64,000 nt of DNA, taken from NCBI GenBank assembly GCA_002436415.1, contig DJMA01000042.1, forward strand, positions 1-64,000. Direction: 5' to 3'. The notes beneath the pieces were generated by a model that saw nothing but the letters and a program-made list of their open reading frames with translations, made no database searches and was not told where the DNA came from. The translations under genes were made by a program, and so were the position numbers. The DNA is from Bdellovibrionaceae bacterium UBA6502. GTDB lineage: Bacteria; Bdellovibrionota; Bdellovibrionia; Bdellovibrionales; UBA840. This document shows positions 43,214 to 51,493 of the stretch, piece by piece; position 1 is the stretch's first letter, and each line of letters starts with the position of its first letter.

Positions 43214-44197
43214 CTATTTCGGTAAATTCTGTAGAAGCTGACGATATTCATTAACTGTATTTTGAATGATTTCGTCAGCACTCAATATTTCATCAATCAT
43301 GGCTACGCCGTGGCCCGCACTATAAACGGTTTTGTAACTAACTTTGGTTTTGTCTGGAGCAAGTAAGCTTTTACCTGCGCGAAATAAACTGATGGCTCGT
43401 TTTACTTTTTTGTTATGACTAGCAAGACTTTCAATTAAGCCCGGTTCAATTCCCATTTTTTCTAAAAGGGGAGTGCGAATAAAGTTACCAGGAAAACCAT
43501 CCACTTGAGCTGTATTTACGATGTCTTGTGGGTGGGCATTGATGATCGCGTTTTTATAATCTTGGTCAACGGTAGATTCTTTAGAGGCAATAAAGCGAGT
43601 TCCCATATAAATTGCATCGGCACCTAAAGCAAGGGCAGCTGCCATTCCTTTTCCATCTACGATGGAGCCCGCAGCAATCAATGGAAGATCAACATGTTTT
43701 TTTAAGTAAGGGATTAAAGCAAATGGAGAAGTTTCTCCTGCATGACCGCCGGCTCCAGCTCCCGCAGAAATTAAGCCGTCGGCACCGAGGTCAGCAACCT
43801 TTTTGGCGTGTTCTAGGCCTACCACATTACAGAAAATTTTTGTCTTAGTACCCTCGGCTCTTTTGATCACTTCTTTCGGTCCACCAAGAGAGGTAATGAT
43901 CATGGGAACTTCGTTTTCTAAGGCGTGCTCAATATGTTGCTCTAAAAACTTATTAGAGCTTTGAACGATAATATTAATTGCAAAGGGTGCAGAGCTTTGG
44001 CTTTTAATGTCTTTGATTGCCTTAGCGTAATTTTCAATGGGACGATAGTTAAAGGCAGGAAACGCGCCTAGGCCTCCGGCTTGTCCTGTCGCAACAACGG
44101 TTTCAACGCTACTAACGAGAAACATCGGCGCTGAAATAATAGGGTAATCGATGTTAAACATTTTTGTGAATCTAGTTTCTACTTTTGCTGCTCTCAT
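43214..44197 (-). CDS. Nitronate monooxygenase-family flavoprotein
   Basis: A 327-residue FMN TIM-barrel protein. It has DYPIISAPMF at the N-terminus, VGLEHAKKVADLGADGLISAG, the catalytic GAGGHAG loop with its His, PLIAAGSI and GADAIYMGTRFIAS, all of the NMO/2-nitropropane dioxygenase family. AAAGGA precedes the ATG. It would oxidise nitronates such as propionate 3-nitronate; FabK-type enoyl reductases share the fold but differ in the His loop. Confidence 0.88.
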   Translation of the reverse strand: MRAAKVETRFTKMFNIDYPIISAPMFLVSSVETVVATGQAGGLGAFPAFNYRPIENYAKAIKDIKSQSSAPFAINIIVQSSNKFLEQHIEHALENEVPMIITSLGGPKEVIKRAEGTKTKIFCNVVGLEHAKKVADLGADGLISAGAGAGGHAGETSPFALIPYLKKHVDLPLIAAGSIVDGKGMAAALALGADAIYMGTRFIASKESTVDQDYKNAIINAHPQDIVNTAQVDGFPGNFIRTPLLEKMGIEPGLIESLASHNKKVKRAISLFRAGKSLLAPDKTKVSYKTVYSAGHGVAMIDEILSADEIIQNTVNEYRQLLQNLPK

Positions 44198-44306
44198 TGA
44201 ATTTCCTTTGCTGCTGATATTTTAAGTGGGCAAACTAATCTTGGCAAAAGAAAAAAGTCTGCTACTAAGTCTTAAGTTTTTAAATAGGCTAAGTTTTTAG
44301 CACAAT

Positions 44307-45323
44307 CTAAAATCTAGCTTCAAAATGCCAAGCTAAGGTCTTTTCATCAATGTCTGTAGAGGCTTCATAAGATTGGAACCTATAGGTGACTGCTGTTTTG
44401 ATGCCATTTTCTAACCGAAAGCTTGGTCCAAAAACATAAGAAAATACTTTGGAATCACTTTGATCCCCAGTTTGATCATCATCGTCTTTGTTAAGGGATA
44501 GGAAAAAGTTTTTGTTATCCGCGTAATTGAAATCAGCAGTGAAGTGAATTCGCTTTGGTTTATTACCTTCGCCATTATCATGAATATCATACTCCGCTAT
44601 TAAATCTAGAAAGCCTAGATTTAGTGTATAGTCAAAAGCCATTGTGCTTTTTGCGGGGATGGTGCTCGTGAAATTGGAGGAATTTTGATAGGTGGATTTT
44701 GAAGTCGCAGTGTAAAATAGGTGGAAGGCGTGAAAGCCCATTTTATAGGAAAAATAACTGCCAAATCCGATTTTGTCGTTGGTGTTATTTTCTGTTCTTG
44801 CGGTATCTGTTTTTGCGTTTTCCTCGCCATTTATCAGATCAAATCCAAAACGAAAATTTCCTGGCATATACACATAACGTAGGGCAGCGGACTCTCCATT
44901 TACATTATAGCTTTCATCGATATCATGAAGGCCAAGTTTGTTTAGCCAGCGAGTGCTAGTGTGTTGGTAGATGTAGGTTTTGTAGAAGTTGCTAAAGACT
45001 CCAACTCGAACCAAATCCTTTTCGCTAAAAAGATTTTTACTCTGGATGTACGCGCTTCGAAGGAAAGCATCTTGACCATTTTTCATTTGAATTCTTGAAA
45101 CAAATTGCCATTGCTTGTTTAGATTGGCTTTTAAGTTGATGCGGAACCTTTCAAGGTTAAATGCTTTTCTTTTTCCTTCTGTACCTGGATTTCCACTTTC
45201 ATGTTGTTGCATATAAACATCAGCGAAAAAGTGCCCACCTAGTGTGATTTTATGCTCATTAGCCATAGTGATTTGACTAAAACCAAGGCTGATTAAAAAC
45301 AATATAAAGGCGCAGTTTTTCAT
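44307..45323 (-). CDS. Outer-membrane beta-barrel porin-like protein
   Basis: A 338-residue protein with signal peptide (cleavage near ITMA, residue 21). The mature part alternates polar and hydrophobic residues as in transmembrane beta-strands and ends in HFEARF with a terminal Phe, the usual outer-membrane assembly signal. The opening ITLGGHFFADVYMQ and FRINLKANLNKQWQFVSRIQMKNG resemble phosphate-selective-type porins. GGAG precedes the ATG. Substrate unknown. Confidence 0.82.
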   Translation of the reverse strand: MKNCAFILFLISLGFSQITMANEHKITLGGHFFADVYMQQHESGNPGTEGKRKAFNLERFRINLKANLNKQWQFVSRIQMKNGQDAFLRSAYIQSKNLFSEKDLVRVGVFSNFYKTYIYQHTSTRWLNKLGLHDIDESYNVNGESAALRYVYMPGNFRFGFDLINGEENAKTDTARTENNTNDKIGFGSYFSYKMGFHAFHLFYTATSKSTYQNSSNFTSTIPAKSTMAFDYTLNLGFLDLIAEYDIHDNGEGNKPKRIHFTADFNYADNKNFFLSLNKDDDDQTGDQSDSKVFSYVFGPSFRLENGIKTAVTYRFQSYEASTDIDEKTLAWHFEARF

Positions 45324-45470
45324 TGTTATTCTCCGGTGGATTGTTAAGTTATTCGTTATGTTTATGTAGATTGTCGGATTTGAAAAGTCTTATCATTGTG
45401 CGTAAGCATCGAACTTAGCGAAAGAAAACTTGATTTTTTAATTGTTTTAAAGAGGAAGGATTGTTCTGTC

Positions 45471-46052
45471 ATGAAACTATTGTTGGGAAGTACATCACCT
45501 TATCGTTTGGCGCAACTTAAGCAAATTTGCTTAAACTTTGAAACCTATAAGGCTGAGTTTGATGAAGAGCCTCTAAAATCAAAGTTTAAGGATCAAGCTG
45601 TAGAGTGTGCTTTGGCACTCTCTGAGGCAAAGGCGAAAAATGCTTTGCTCAGGTACCCAGATCACATTGTGATTACTGGTGATCAAGTTGCAGAATTTGA
45701 GGGTAAAATTCTTTCCAAAACAGGTTCTAAGGAAAAATCCATTGAACAGCTTTTAGAGTTTTCAGGACGGGCTTTAAGTCTTCATACGGCAATTACATTG
45801 GCAGCAAAAGACAGTTCACAAAGTTTTGTTGTCCCATCTCATTTTCATTTTAGAAAACTAGAGAGAGCTGAGATTGAGGCTTATGTGGATTTTGCAAATC
45901 CCATTGATTGTTCAGGTAGTTTTAAAATTGAAATGGGCGGGATCGCTTTGTTTGAAAAGATCGAAACCTCTGACTTCAGCTCTATTCAGGGTTTACCCCT
46001 GATAGAGCTAAGTCGCCGATTACGATCCATGGGTGTGGAACTTTTTAAATAG
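45471..46052 (+). CDS. Maf-family nucleotide pyrophosphatase
   Basis: A 193-residue Maf/HAM1-fold protein with LLLGSTSPYRLAQL, VITGDQVAEFEGKILSKTGS and FSSIQGLPL. The STSPYR form is typical of the YceF subgroup, which hydrolyses 7-methyl-GTP; the subgroup call is tentative. ATG 45471 has GGAAGGA about 10 nt upstream; the frame is open from 45396. Its last 8 bases overlap the convergent MBL-fold gene. Confidence 0.88.
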   Translation: MKLLLGSTSPYRLAQLKQICLNFETYKAEFDEEPLKSKFKDQAVECALALSEAKAKNALLRYPDHIVITGDQVAEFEGKILSKTGSKEKSIEQLLEFSGRALSLHTAITLAAKDSSQSFVVPSHFHFRKLERAEIEAYVDFANPIDCSGSFKIEMGGIALFEKIETSDFSSIQGLPLIELSRRLRSMGVELFK

Positions 46053-46920
46053 GCCTTCTGTCTAATCGCTTAAACTCTTCAGAAACTTGGTAACGATTCT
46101 TTTCATTGGGAGAAATTTTACCAGCACTCATGAAGGGATCATGGGTAAAGCAAAAGATGGTTTTTTCTAGATTCATTTCTTGGTACAGAAGTTGTTTTTC
46201 ATCAATCACTTGTTCGGCAAAACGATCGTAGCCCATGGTAATCGGGACATGAACCCAATGGGAGCCAGGCACTAAATCGCCACAAAAAATCATCTGTTCT
46301 TTATCGCCTCTGAATACACCTAATAATTGCCCTGGTGTATGGCCATGAGAAACGCGAAAACTTAGGCGGGAGTCAAAAAACTCATCTCCCTCTTTTACTA
46401 ATGTAAGTCGATTGCTCTCTTCTAATAGTTGTGGAAGATTAGGAAGGAAGGAGGCTCGGTCGCGAGGGTGTGGTTTTTTATTTCTTAAAAAAGCTTCTTC
46501 TCCTACGTAAAATTGAGCTTTGGGAAAAAGGATTCCCTCTTTTCCGTTTTGAATTTCTGTAAAGCTAGGAAACAAGCCACCGGCGTGGTCAAAATGGAGG
46601 TGACTAAGAACGATATCAGTAATCTCGGTATGATTTAACCCGTGATTTTTCAAGCTTTCTAAGAGCATATGAGTGTCACTGTTTTGTATTCCATAACGCT
46701 CTGCTAGCTTCGGTTCGAAAAAGGCACCAACGCCAGTTTCGAAAAGAATTTTTCGATCTTTATACTCTACCAAAAAACAACGGCAATTTAAGGGGATTCG
46801 ACCTAAGTCATCAGGCTCAATCCAATTTTGCCACATTGCTTTTGGTGCATTGCCAAACATTGCTCCGCCATCTAGTTTTTGTGTATTGCCCTCAATGGAG
46901 CTTAGTAAGATCTGGTCCAT
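46045..46920 (-). CDS. MBL-fold metallohydrolase
   Basis: A 291-residue metallo-beta-lactamase-fold enzyme with complete metal ligands: H107-L-H109-F-D111-H112, the His in VSHGHTPGQ, Asp in IFCGDLV and His in CFTHDP. It resembles quorum-quenching lactonase or general MBL hydrolases; the substrate is unknown. ATG 46920 has AAGGAT upstream; the frame opens at 46962. No signal peptide. Confidence 0.88.
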   Translation of the reverse strand: MDQILLSSIEGNTQKLDGGAMFGNAPKAMWQNWIEPDDLGRIPLNCRCFLVEYKDRKILFETGVGAFFEPKLAERYGIQNSDTHMLLESLKNHGLNHTEITDIVLSHLHFDHAGGLFPSFTEIQNGKEGILFPKAQFYVGEEAFLRNKKPHPRDRASFLPNLPQLLEESNRLTLVKEGDEFFDSRLSFRVSHGHTPGQLLGVFRGDKEQMIFCGDLVPGSHWVHVPITMGYDRFAEQVIDEKQLLYQEMNLEKTIFCFTHDPFMSAGKISPNEKNRYQVSEEFKRLDRRPI

Positions 46921-47033
46921 GGATATCCTTAAATATTGTTCGTGCAAACTAACCAATTGCATTTTCTTGTTTTATGTAGCTTCCTAGTTTAACTTAGATC
47001 CAGTTTATTTCAATCTCGAAGGGAGGGGCTTTT

Positions 47034-47654
47034 ATGCAGGATTTCACAGAAGAATTGCTTAAATTAAAAGAGCATTTTTCTTTGCAAAAAAAAGTACCTA
47101 TGATTGAATTACCAGCAAATTATCCTGTGCTTGATCTTTCAAATGGCCCAGTGGATTTAGATGCCAATGTTTTTGCGGTTGCTAAGTATGCAGAGCATAG
47201 GCCTGGCCAATACATTTCAGAAATTTATAACAATGACCGCGATTTTCATATTGGTTTAGATATTATAGCTCCAGTTTCTACTGATGTGTTTGCTCCTTAT
47301 ACAATGAAGATTTTAGAGACTGCTTATCTGCCTGCTGATAAAGACTATGGTCACTGTCTGCTTGGCCAGATTTTATGGCCAGGTAGAGATTTGTTTATTT
47401 TGGTAGGGCATCTTGCTAAAGATGTTTTAGCACTTGGCAAAGAAAAAACAGTTTTAGAACAGGGAGAGAGATTTGCAAAGATTGGATCTGAAGCTGAAAA
47501 TGGCGGCTGGTTTCCGCACATTCATGTTCAATTTAGTTTTCTAAAGCCTGAGAAGTGTGATATGCCAGGAGTGATACGTAAAGAAGATAATCCTTATTGG
47601 AAATCGCAATATCCTGACCCTAGAATTTTACTAGGTGAATTGTATAGGGAGTAG
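47034..47654 (+). CDS. Peptidase M23-like protein without signal peptide
   Basis: A 206-residue protein with a lysostaphin-like fold: H72 and D76 in FHIGLDIIAP, H126 in VGHLAKD, and H162/H164 in FPHIHVQF, matching the M23 zinc-site order. It lacks a signal peptide, unlike cell-wall M23 enzymes. Similar domains occur inside some class III aminotransferase/phosphotransferase fusions, so a non-peptidoglycan substrate is possible. GGAGGGG precedes the ATG. The HMA protein gene follows after 3 bases. Confidence 0.8.
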   Translation: MQDFTEELLKLKEHFSLQKKVPMIELPANYPVLDLSNGPVDLDANVFAVAKYAEHRPGQYISEIYNNDRDFHIGLDIIAPVSTDVFAPYTMKILETAYLPADKDYGHCLLGQILWPGRDLFILVGHLAKDVLALGKEKTVLEQGERFAKIGSEAENGGWFPHIHVQFSFLKPEKCDMPGVIRKEDNPYWKSQYPDPRILLGELYRE

Positions 47655-47657
47655 TTA

Positions 47658-47999
47658 ATGAAAGTTTTAAGCGGTATTTTTTTAGTCCTATTTTCTGTTT
47701 CACTAAAAGCGGAGACTTTGGAAAAAACATATTTTATAAAAGGTATGCATTGTAGCGGTTGTGAGAGTGGCGTTCGTCAGAGTTTCATTCATCTTGCTGG
47801 ATTGAAAGACCAACAAATTAAACGAGTCGATCACAGTACGCCAGATGCTGAAAATCAAATTGGAAGCGCTATTGTCATATGGGAAAAATCAGAATACAAA
47901 GGCAAAGAAAGCGATTGTAAGTTGGCAAAAGCGGTTAAGAAAAACCCTGGCTATCTTTTGTTTTGGGATAGAGAGAATCAGAATCCATGCAATTTGTAA
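47658..47999 (+). CDS. Secreted heavy-metal-associated (HMA) domain protein
   Basis: A 113-residue protein with a signal peptide (MKVLSGIFLVLFSVSLKA) and an HMA domain carrying G-M-H-C32-SG-C35, the metal-binding loop of copper chaperones. It has two more Cys (SDCKLAK, NPCNL). It would be a periplasmic metal chaperone or scavenger. Its end overlaps the next gene by 13 bases. Confidence 0.8.
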   Translation: MKVLSGIFLVLFSVSLKAETLEKTYFIKGMHCSGCESGVRQSFIHLAGLKDQQIKRVDHSTPDAENQIGSAIVIWEKSEYKGKESDCKLAKAVKKNPGYLLFWDRENQNPCNL

Positions 48000-48829
48000 T
48001 TGTCTTATTTAGCGTTTTAATTGGTCTGTTGGCCACTGCGGATGAGTTTCAGCCGAGTCGGCAAAATGAGTTTATAAAAACATCTGCCGATGATATTCCG
48101 TCGAATAAAATAGTTTTTTTTGTTCCTGGATTGAACTTTAATTCAAGTAGATTTGATAGTTTTGAAAGGGATTTGCATGCCAATGATGTGCAAACCTATC
48201 GGCTTTTTCTTCGCTATAGCTCTTATCGCCCTGGACCGTGGGAATCGGAAGATTTGGGGGCCATTTGGCAGCAAGGTTTTGTACAAGCCCTTGAATATTT
48301 TGCGAAATTATGTGAGGAAAATAGTAATTTAGAAGTGGTCTTGGTGGCGTATAGCTTAGGGACGGTAGTTTCTGAAAATGTTCTACAAAACCTTAAAAGC
48401 ATTCCCTCTTGCTTTAAAAAGAGCATACATTTTGCGCCAGCCTATCAAGTAAATCCTTGGTTGCAGCCAATACTAGCAAGTACAAAAATTCTTTATTCTG
48501 GTATCCATATTCCTTCTTTCAATTTGGAAGAATACCAAACTAAGAATTATATCTACGTGGGTGAATATGAGGGTTTAAGAAATAATATTTTACAGCTCGA
48601 AAAGCGAGAGCCCAAAGCACTAAATCTCAAACACTACCTAGTGATTTCTAAAAACGACGAATTGGTTGATGTGGACTATGCCGTGGATTTTACTAAAAAA
48701 ATTCGTCAAGACTATGAATATGTTTTTGTAAAAGAGGAGAGAGAAGACATTGTTGGAAAATATCATTTAATCATTGATGACAGTTCTTTAAGTGCTCAAG
48801 ACTATCAAAAAGTACTTCAGCTTTTTTAG
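47987..48829 (+). CDS. Secreted alpha/beta-hydrolase-fold protein
   Basis: A 280-residue protein with a signal peptide (cleavage near residue 18). IVFFVPGLNFNSSRF is the oxyanion region; the nucleophile elbow is A-Y-S123-L-G; acid D in ISKNDELVDV and His in GKYHLIIDDSS complete a likely triad. AxSxG replaces the common GxSxG. It may be a lipase or esterase. It is coupled to the HMA gene by a 13-base overlap and ends just before a convergent protease gene. Confidence 0.75.
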   Translation: MQFVIVLFSVLIGLLATADEFQPSRQNEFIKTSADDIPSNKIVFFVPGLNFNSSRFDSFERDLHANDVQTYRLFLRYSSYRPGPWESEDLGAIWQQGFVQALEYFAKLCEENSNLEVVLVAYSLGTVVSENVLQNLKSIPSCFKKSIHFAPAYQVNPWLQPILASTKILYSGIHIPSFNLEEYQTKNYIYVGEYEGLRNNILQLEKREPKALNLKHYLVISKNDELVDVDYAVDFTKKIRQDYEYVFVKEEREDIVGKYHLIIDDSSLSAQDYQKVLQLF

Positions 48830-49657
48830 CTAAAAAGCCAATTCACAAAGTTCTGTTTTGATTGCAAAGTCACTGTCAAAACAGCTAAATAAAAAATCCA
48901 GATTCTGCGAATACGCATCATTTAAGGTGGAAATGTTTCGACCCTTATGATCGTATTCGCAAGCGTTGCTCGTGTCGCATGGCGAGCCATTGTCGTGATG
49001 AGCCGAGTTATGCAAGCCTATTAATTTTTTAGTGCCTTTAATAATAACAGCAGAGCCCGAATCACCTGGTTTTGTATTTATTAGACAGCGATTTAAAACT
49101 AAAACATCGTGCCATAGGTAAGGACCGGCTGCCACAAAGTTTTTAGCAAAGTATTTGAATTGGCAATCATAGATTTGCTCATGGTATGAGCCTAAGATTT
49201 GAAGCGAATCCTGGGCTTTTAGGTCTCGGCTTGCCTGTAAAATATAGGGCGTAATATTGTGCTCTTTTTCTATTTTTGCATAAGTATATTTTAACTGAAT
49301 GACAGCAATGTCTCTGTGTTCAATGCTGGCAAAAAGAATTTTTTCGGTCCAAAGGCTTTTTAATAAGTTGCCATAAAAAAAACCTTTTTGTGCTGTGAGA
49401 ACTTTTATTTTTTCAGTAAATTCAGAGTCCCATAAAATTTCTTCTGGACTCATATACCTTTGGTTTTTCTTTCCTGAACTTAAGCAATGAGAGTTTGTTA
49501 GAAACAATGCTTTGTGATTTTTTTGATAATGGGGGTGAGCGAAAATGACTCCAGAGCAATTAGGAGTTTTTGCCGTACCTACTAATTCAATTTGCATATT
49601 TGCATATGAATGAATAGTTAATAATGAAAAGAGTAATATTAAAAGGACTTGGTTCAT
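48830..49657 (-). CDS. Secreted trypsin-like serine protease
   Basis: A 275-residue protein with signal peptide MNQVLLILLFSLLTIHSYA. The peptidase S1-type triad is complete: H57 in LTNSHC, D116 in EHRDIAVIQL and S200 in KPGDSGSAV. Seven Cys suggest disulfides. It has no lipobox, unlike the other S1 protease at 13665-15281, so it is probably released or periplasmic. Substrate unknown. Confidence 0.85.
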   Translation of the reverse strand: MNQVLLILLFSLLTIHSYANMQIELVGTAKTPNCSGVIFAHPHYQKNHKALFLTNSHCLSSGKKNQRYMSPEEILWDSEFTEKIKVLTAQKGFFYGNLLKSLWTEKILFASIEHRDIAVIQLKYTYAKIEKEHNITPYILQASRDLKAQDSLQILGSYHEQIYDCQFKYFAKNFVAAGPYLWHDVLVLNRCLINTKPGDSGSAVIIKGTKKLIGLHNSAHHDNGSPCDTSNACEYDHKGRNISTLNDAYSQNLDFLFSCFDSDFAIKTELCELAF

Positions 49658-49759
49658 TATTTACGAGCTTCCTGTTTCTTGCCTAAGCACATTTTTTTAA
49701 TTTTTTAATTAGTCTTGTGAGCTTATTAACAGAGTGAAAAGCTAGTTGTTTGTCAGGGA

Positions 49760-49784
49760 ATAAGCTCCTTATGGAGGAGCTTAT
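49760..49784 (-). terminator. Strong hairpin downstream of guaA
   Basis: ATAAGCTCCT and AGGAGCTTAT form a perfect 10-bp stem with a 5-base loop, 25 bases past the guaA stop. Neither side has a T tract, so a classical terminator is not certain; it may instead protect the guaA 3' end. Confidence 0.45.
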
Positions 49785-49808
49785 CAGAAAGGCTCATTTT
49801 TATAGGTT

Positions 49809-51356
49809 TTATTCCCACTCAATAGTGCCGGGCGGTTTTGAAGTAACATCATAAACCACACGATTGATTCCAGCCACTTCGTTAGTAATACGATTGGATA
49901 CCTTCCTCAAAAACTTAGGAGAGAAATCATACCAGTCGGCAGTCATTCCATCGCTAGAGCTTACTGCTCTTAAAACACATGCGTTGGCGTAGGTACGGTT
50001 ATCGCCTTGGACACCTACAGATTTTACAGGTAGTAAGGCAACGAAGGCCTGCCAAATGTCATCATAAATCCCTTCTTCTTTTAGGCCTTTGATAAAAATG
50101 TCATCGGCATCACGAAGGGTTTCTAATTTTTCTTTCGTGATTTCGCCAAGAATTCGCACGGCTAAGCCCGGACCAGGGAAAGGATGTCTACCCAAGATTT
50201 CAGCTGGTAAGCCGAGCTCTTTTCCAATGGCTCTGACTTCATCTTTAAAAAGCTCACGAAGGGGCTCTACCAAATCCATATTCATTCGCTCTGGTAGTCC
50301 ACCAACATTATGGTGTGACTTGATTGTCACTGAAGAGCCTCGTAGATTAACACTCTCAATTACATCTGGGTAAAGAGTTCCTTGGGCTAGAAAACGACAG
50401 TCTAGATTTAAATCTTTCACACTTTGTTCAAAAGTTTCTATAAAAACTCGACCTATGGTTTTTCGTTTTGTTTCAGGATCACTTATGCCAGCCAGCTCTG
50501 ATAAGAAGAGATCGGCGGCATCAGCACCTTTTACGTTTAAGCCATAGTCTTTATACATTTTCATTACGTCGGTGAATTCGTTTTTTCTTAAAAGGCCAGT
50601 GTCGACGAAAACACAGTGTACCTGATCTGGGCCGAGTGCTTTGGTTAAAAGTGCTGCTACTACAGAACTGTCTACTCCTCCAGATAAGCCAAGTAAGACT
50701 TTTTCTGAGCCAACTTGTTTTTTAATTTTTTCGAGAAGTGTTTCAACGATGGATGGTGCCGTCCAATTTGCTTCGGCCTTGCAGAGATCAAAAACAAAGC
50801 TTCTTAATACTTCATCGCCAAGATCAGTGTGAGTTACTTCTGGGTGGAATTGTACCGCCCATACACGATCGCTTTTGATCGCTGCGGGGTGATTTCCCTC
50901 TGAAGTTGCTACCACTTCGAATCCTTGAGGAAGGGCTTTGACGATATCTCCATGACTCATCCACACGTTCTGTTGGTGATCTAGGTTTTGTAGTTTTGTT
51001 TTTAAGTTTTGAGAAAAAGGATCTGACCAAACCACTTCATTTAAGCCGTACTCACGATTTAAAGCTGCTTCTACTTTTCCACCAAAAGAATGGGTGATGA
51101 TTTGCATGCCGTAGCAGATTCCAAAAAGTGGAGCGATGTCTGCTAACTCTTTTACGCCTCTTAAGGGAGAGTTTTCGTCATAAACCGAATGGGCCCCGCC
51201 ACTTAAAATAATGCCTTGTGGTTGAAAGTCTTTTAGTTTTTCTAGGCTAACATCAAATGGAAAGAGTTCAGAATATACGCCAAATTCTCTCAATCTACGG
51301 GCAATCAATTGAGTTACTTGTGAGCCAAAATCCAGAATTGCAAATTTGCTGGTCAT
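49809..51356 (-). CDS. guaA: GMP synthase (glutamine-hydrolysing)
   Basis: A 515-residue enzyme that aminates XMP to GMP. The class I glutamine amidotransferase domain has Cys in LFGICYGMQ and the His-Glu pair in VQFHPEV; the synthetase domain has PP-loop LLGLSGGVDSSVVAALL, and the C-terminal dimerisation domain ends in RVVYDVTSKPPGTIEWE. Length is normal. It is divergent from dnaE across a gap of about 137 bases. Confidence 0.98.
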   Translation of the reverse strand: MTSKFAILDFGSQVTQLIARRLREFGVYSELFPFDVSLEKLKDFQPQGIILSGGAHSVYDENSPLRGVKELADIAPLFGICYGMQIITHSFGGKVEAALNREYGLNEVVWSDPFSQNLKTKLQNLDHQQNVWMSHGDIVKALPQGFEVVATSEGNHPAAIKSDRVWAVQFHPEVTHTDLGDEVLRSFVFDLCKAEANWTAPSIVETLLEKIKKQVGSEKVLLGLSGGVDSSVVAALLTKALGPDQVHCVFVDTGLLRKNEFTDVMKMYKDYGLNVKGADAADLFLSELAGISDPETKRKTIGRVFIETFEQSVKDLNLDCRFLAQGTLYPDVIESVNLRGSSVTIKSHHNVGGLPERMNMDLVEPLRELFKDEVRAIGKELGLPAEILGRHPFPGPGLAVRILGEITKEKLETLRDADDIFIKGLKEEGIYDDIWQAFVALLPVKSVGVQGDNRTYANACVLRAVSSSDGMTADWYDFSPKFLRKVSNRITNEVAGINRVVYDVTSKPPGTIEWE

Positions 51357-51493
51357 TTCCTATCTTCCTTTGTGAGTGAGGCATATAAAGTGATGTAATG
51401 CATAGCAAAATGGAGCTAAATTTTCAAGAGAATCTCGCTTAGATCATGAAAAACAATGTGCGCTATGGTAGATCTATGGATAGGAGAAAAACT

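Noticed and set aside
49760..49784. Riboswitch-like structure near guaA
   Set aside because: The hairpin lies downstream of guaA, not in its leader, and no purine-riboswitch core is visible in the 137-base guaA-dnaE gap.
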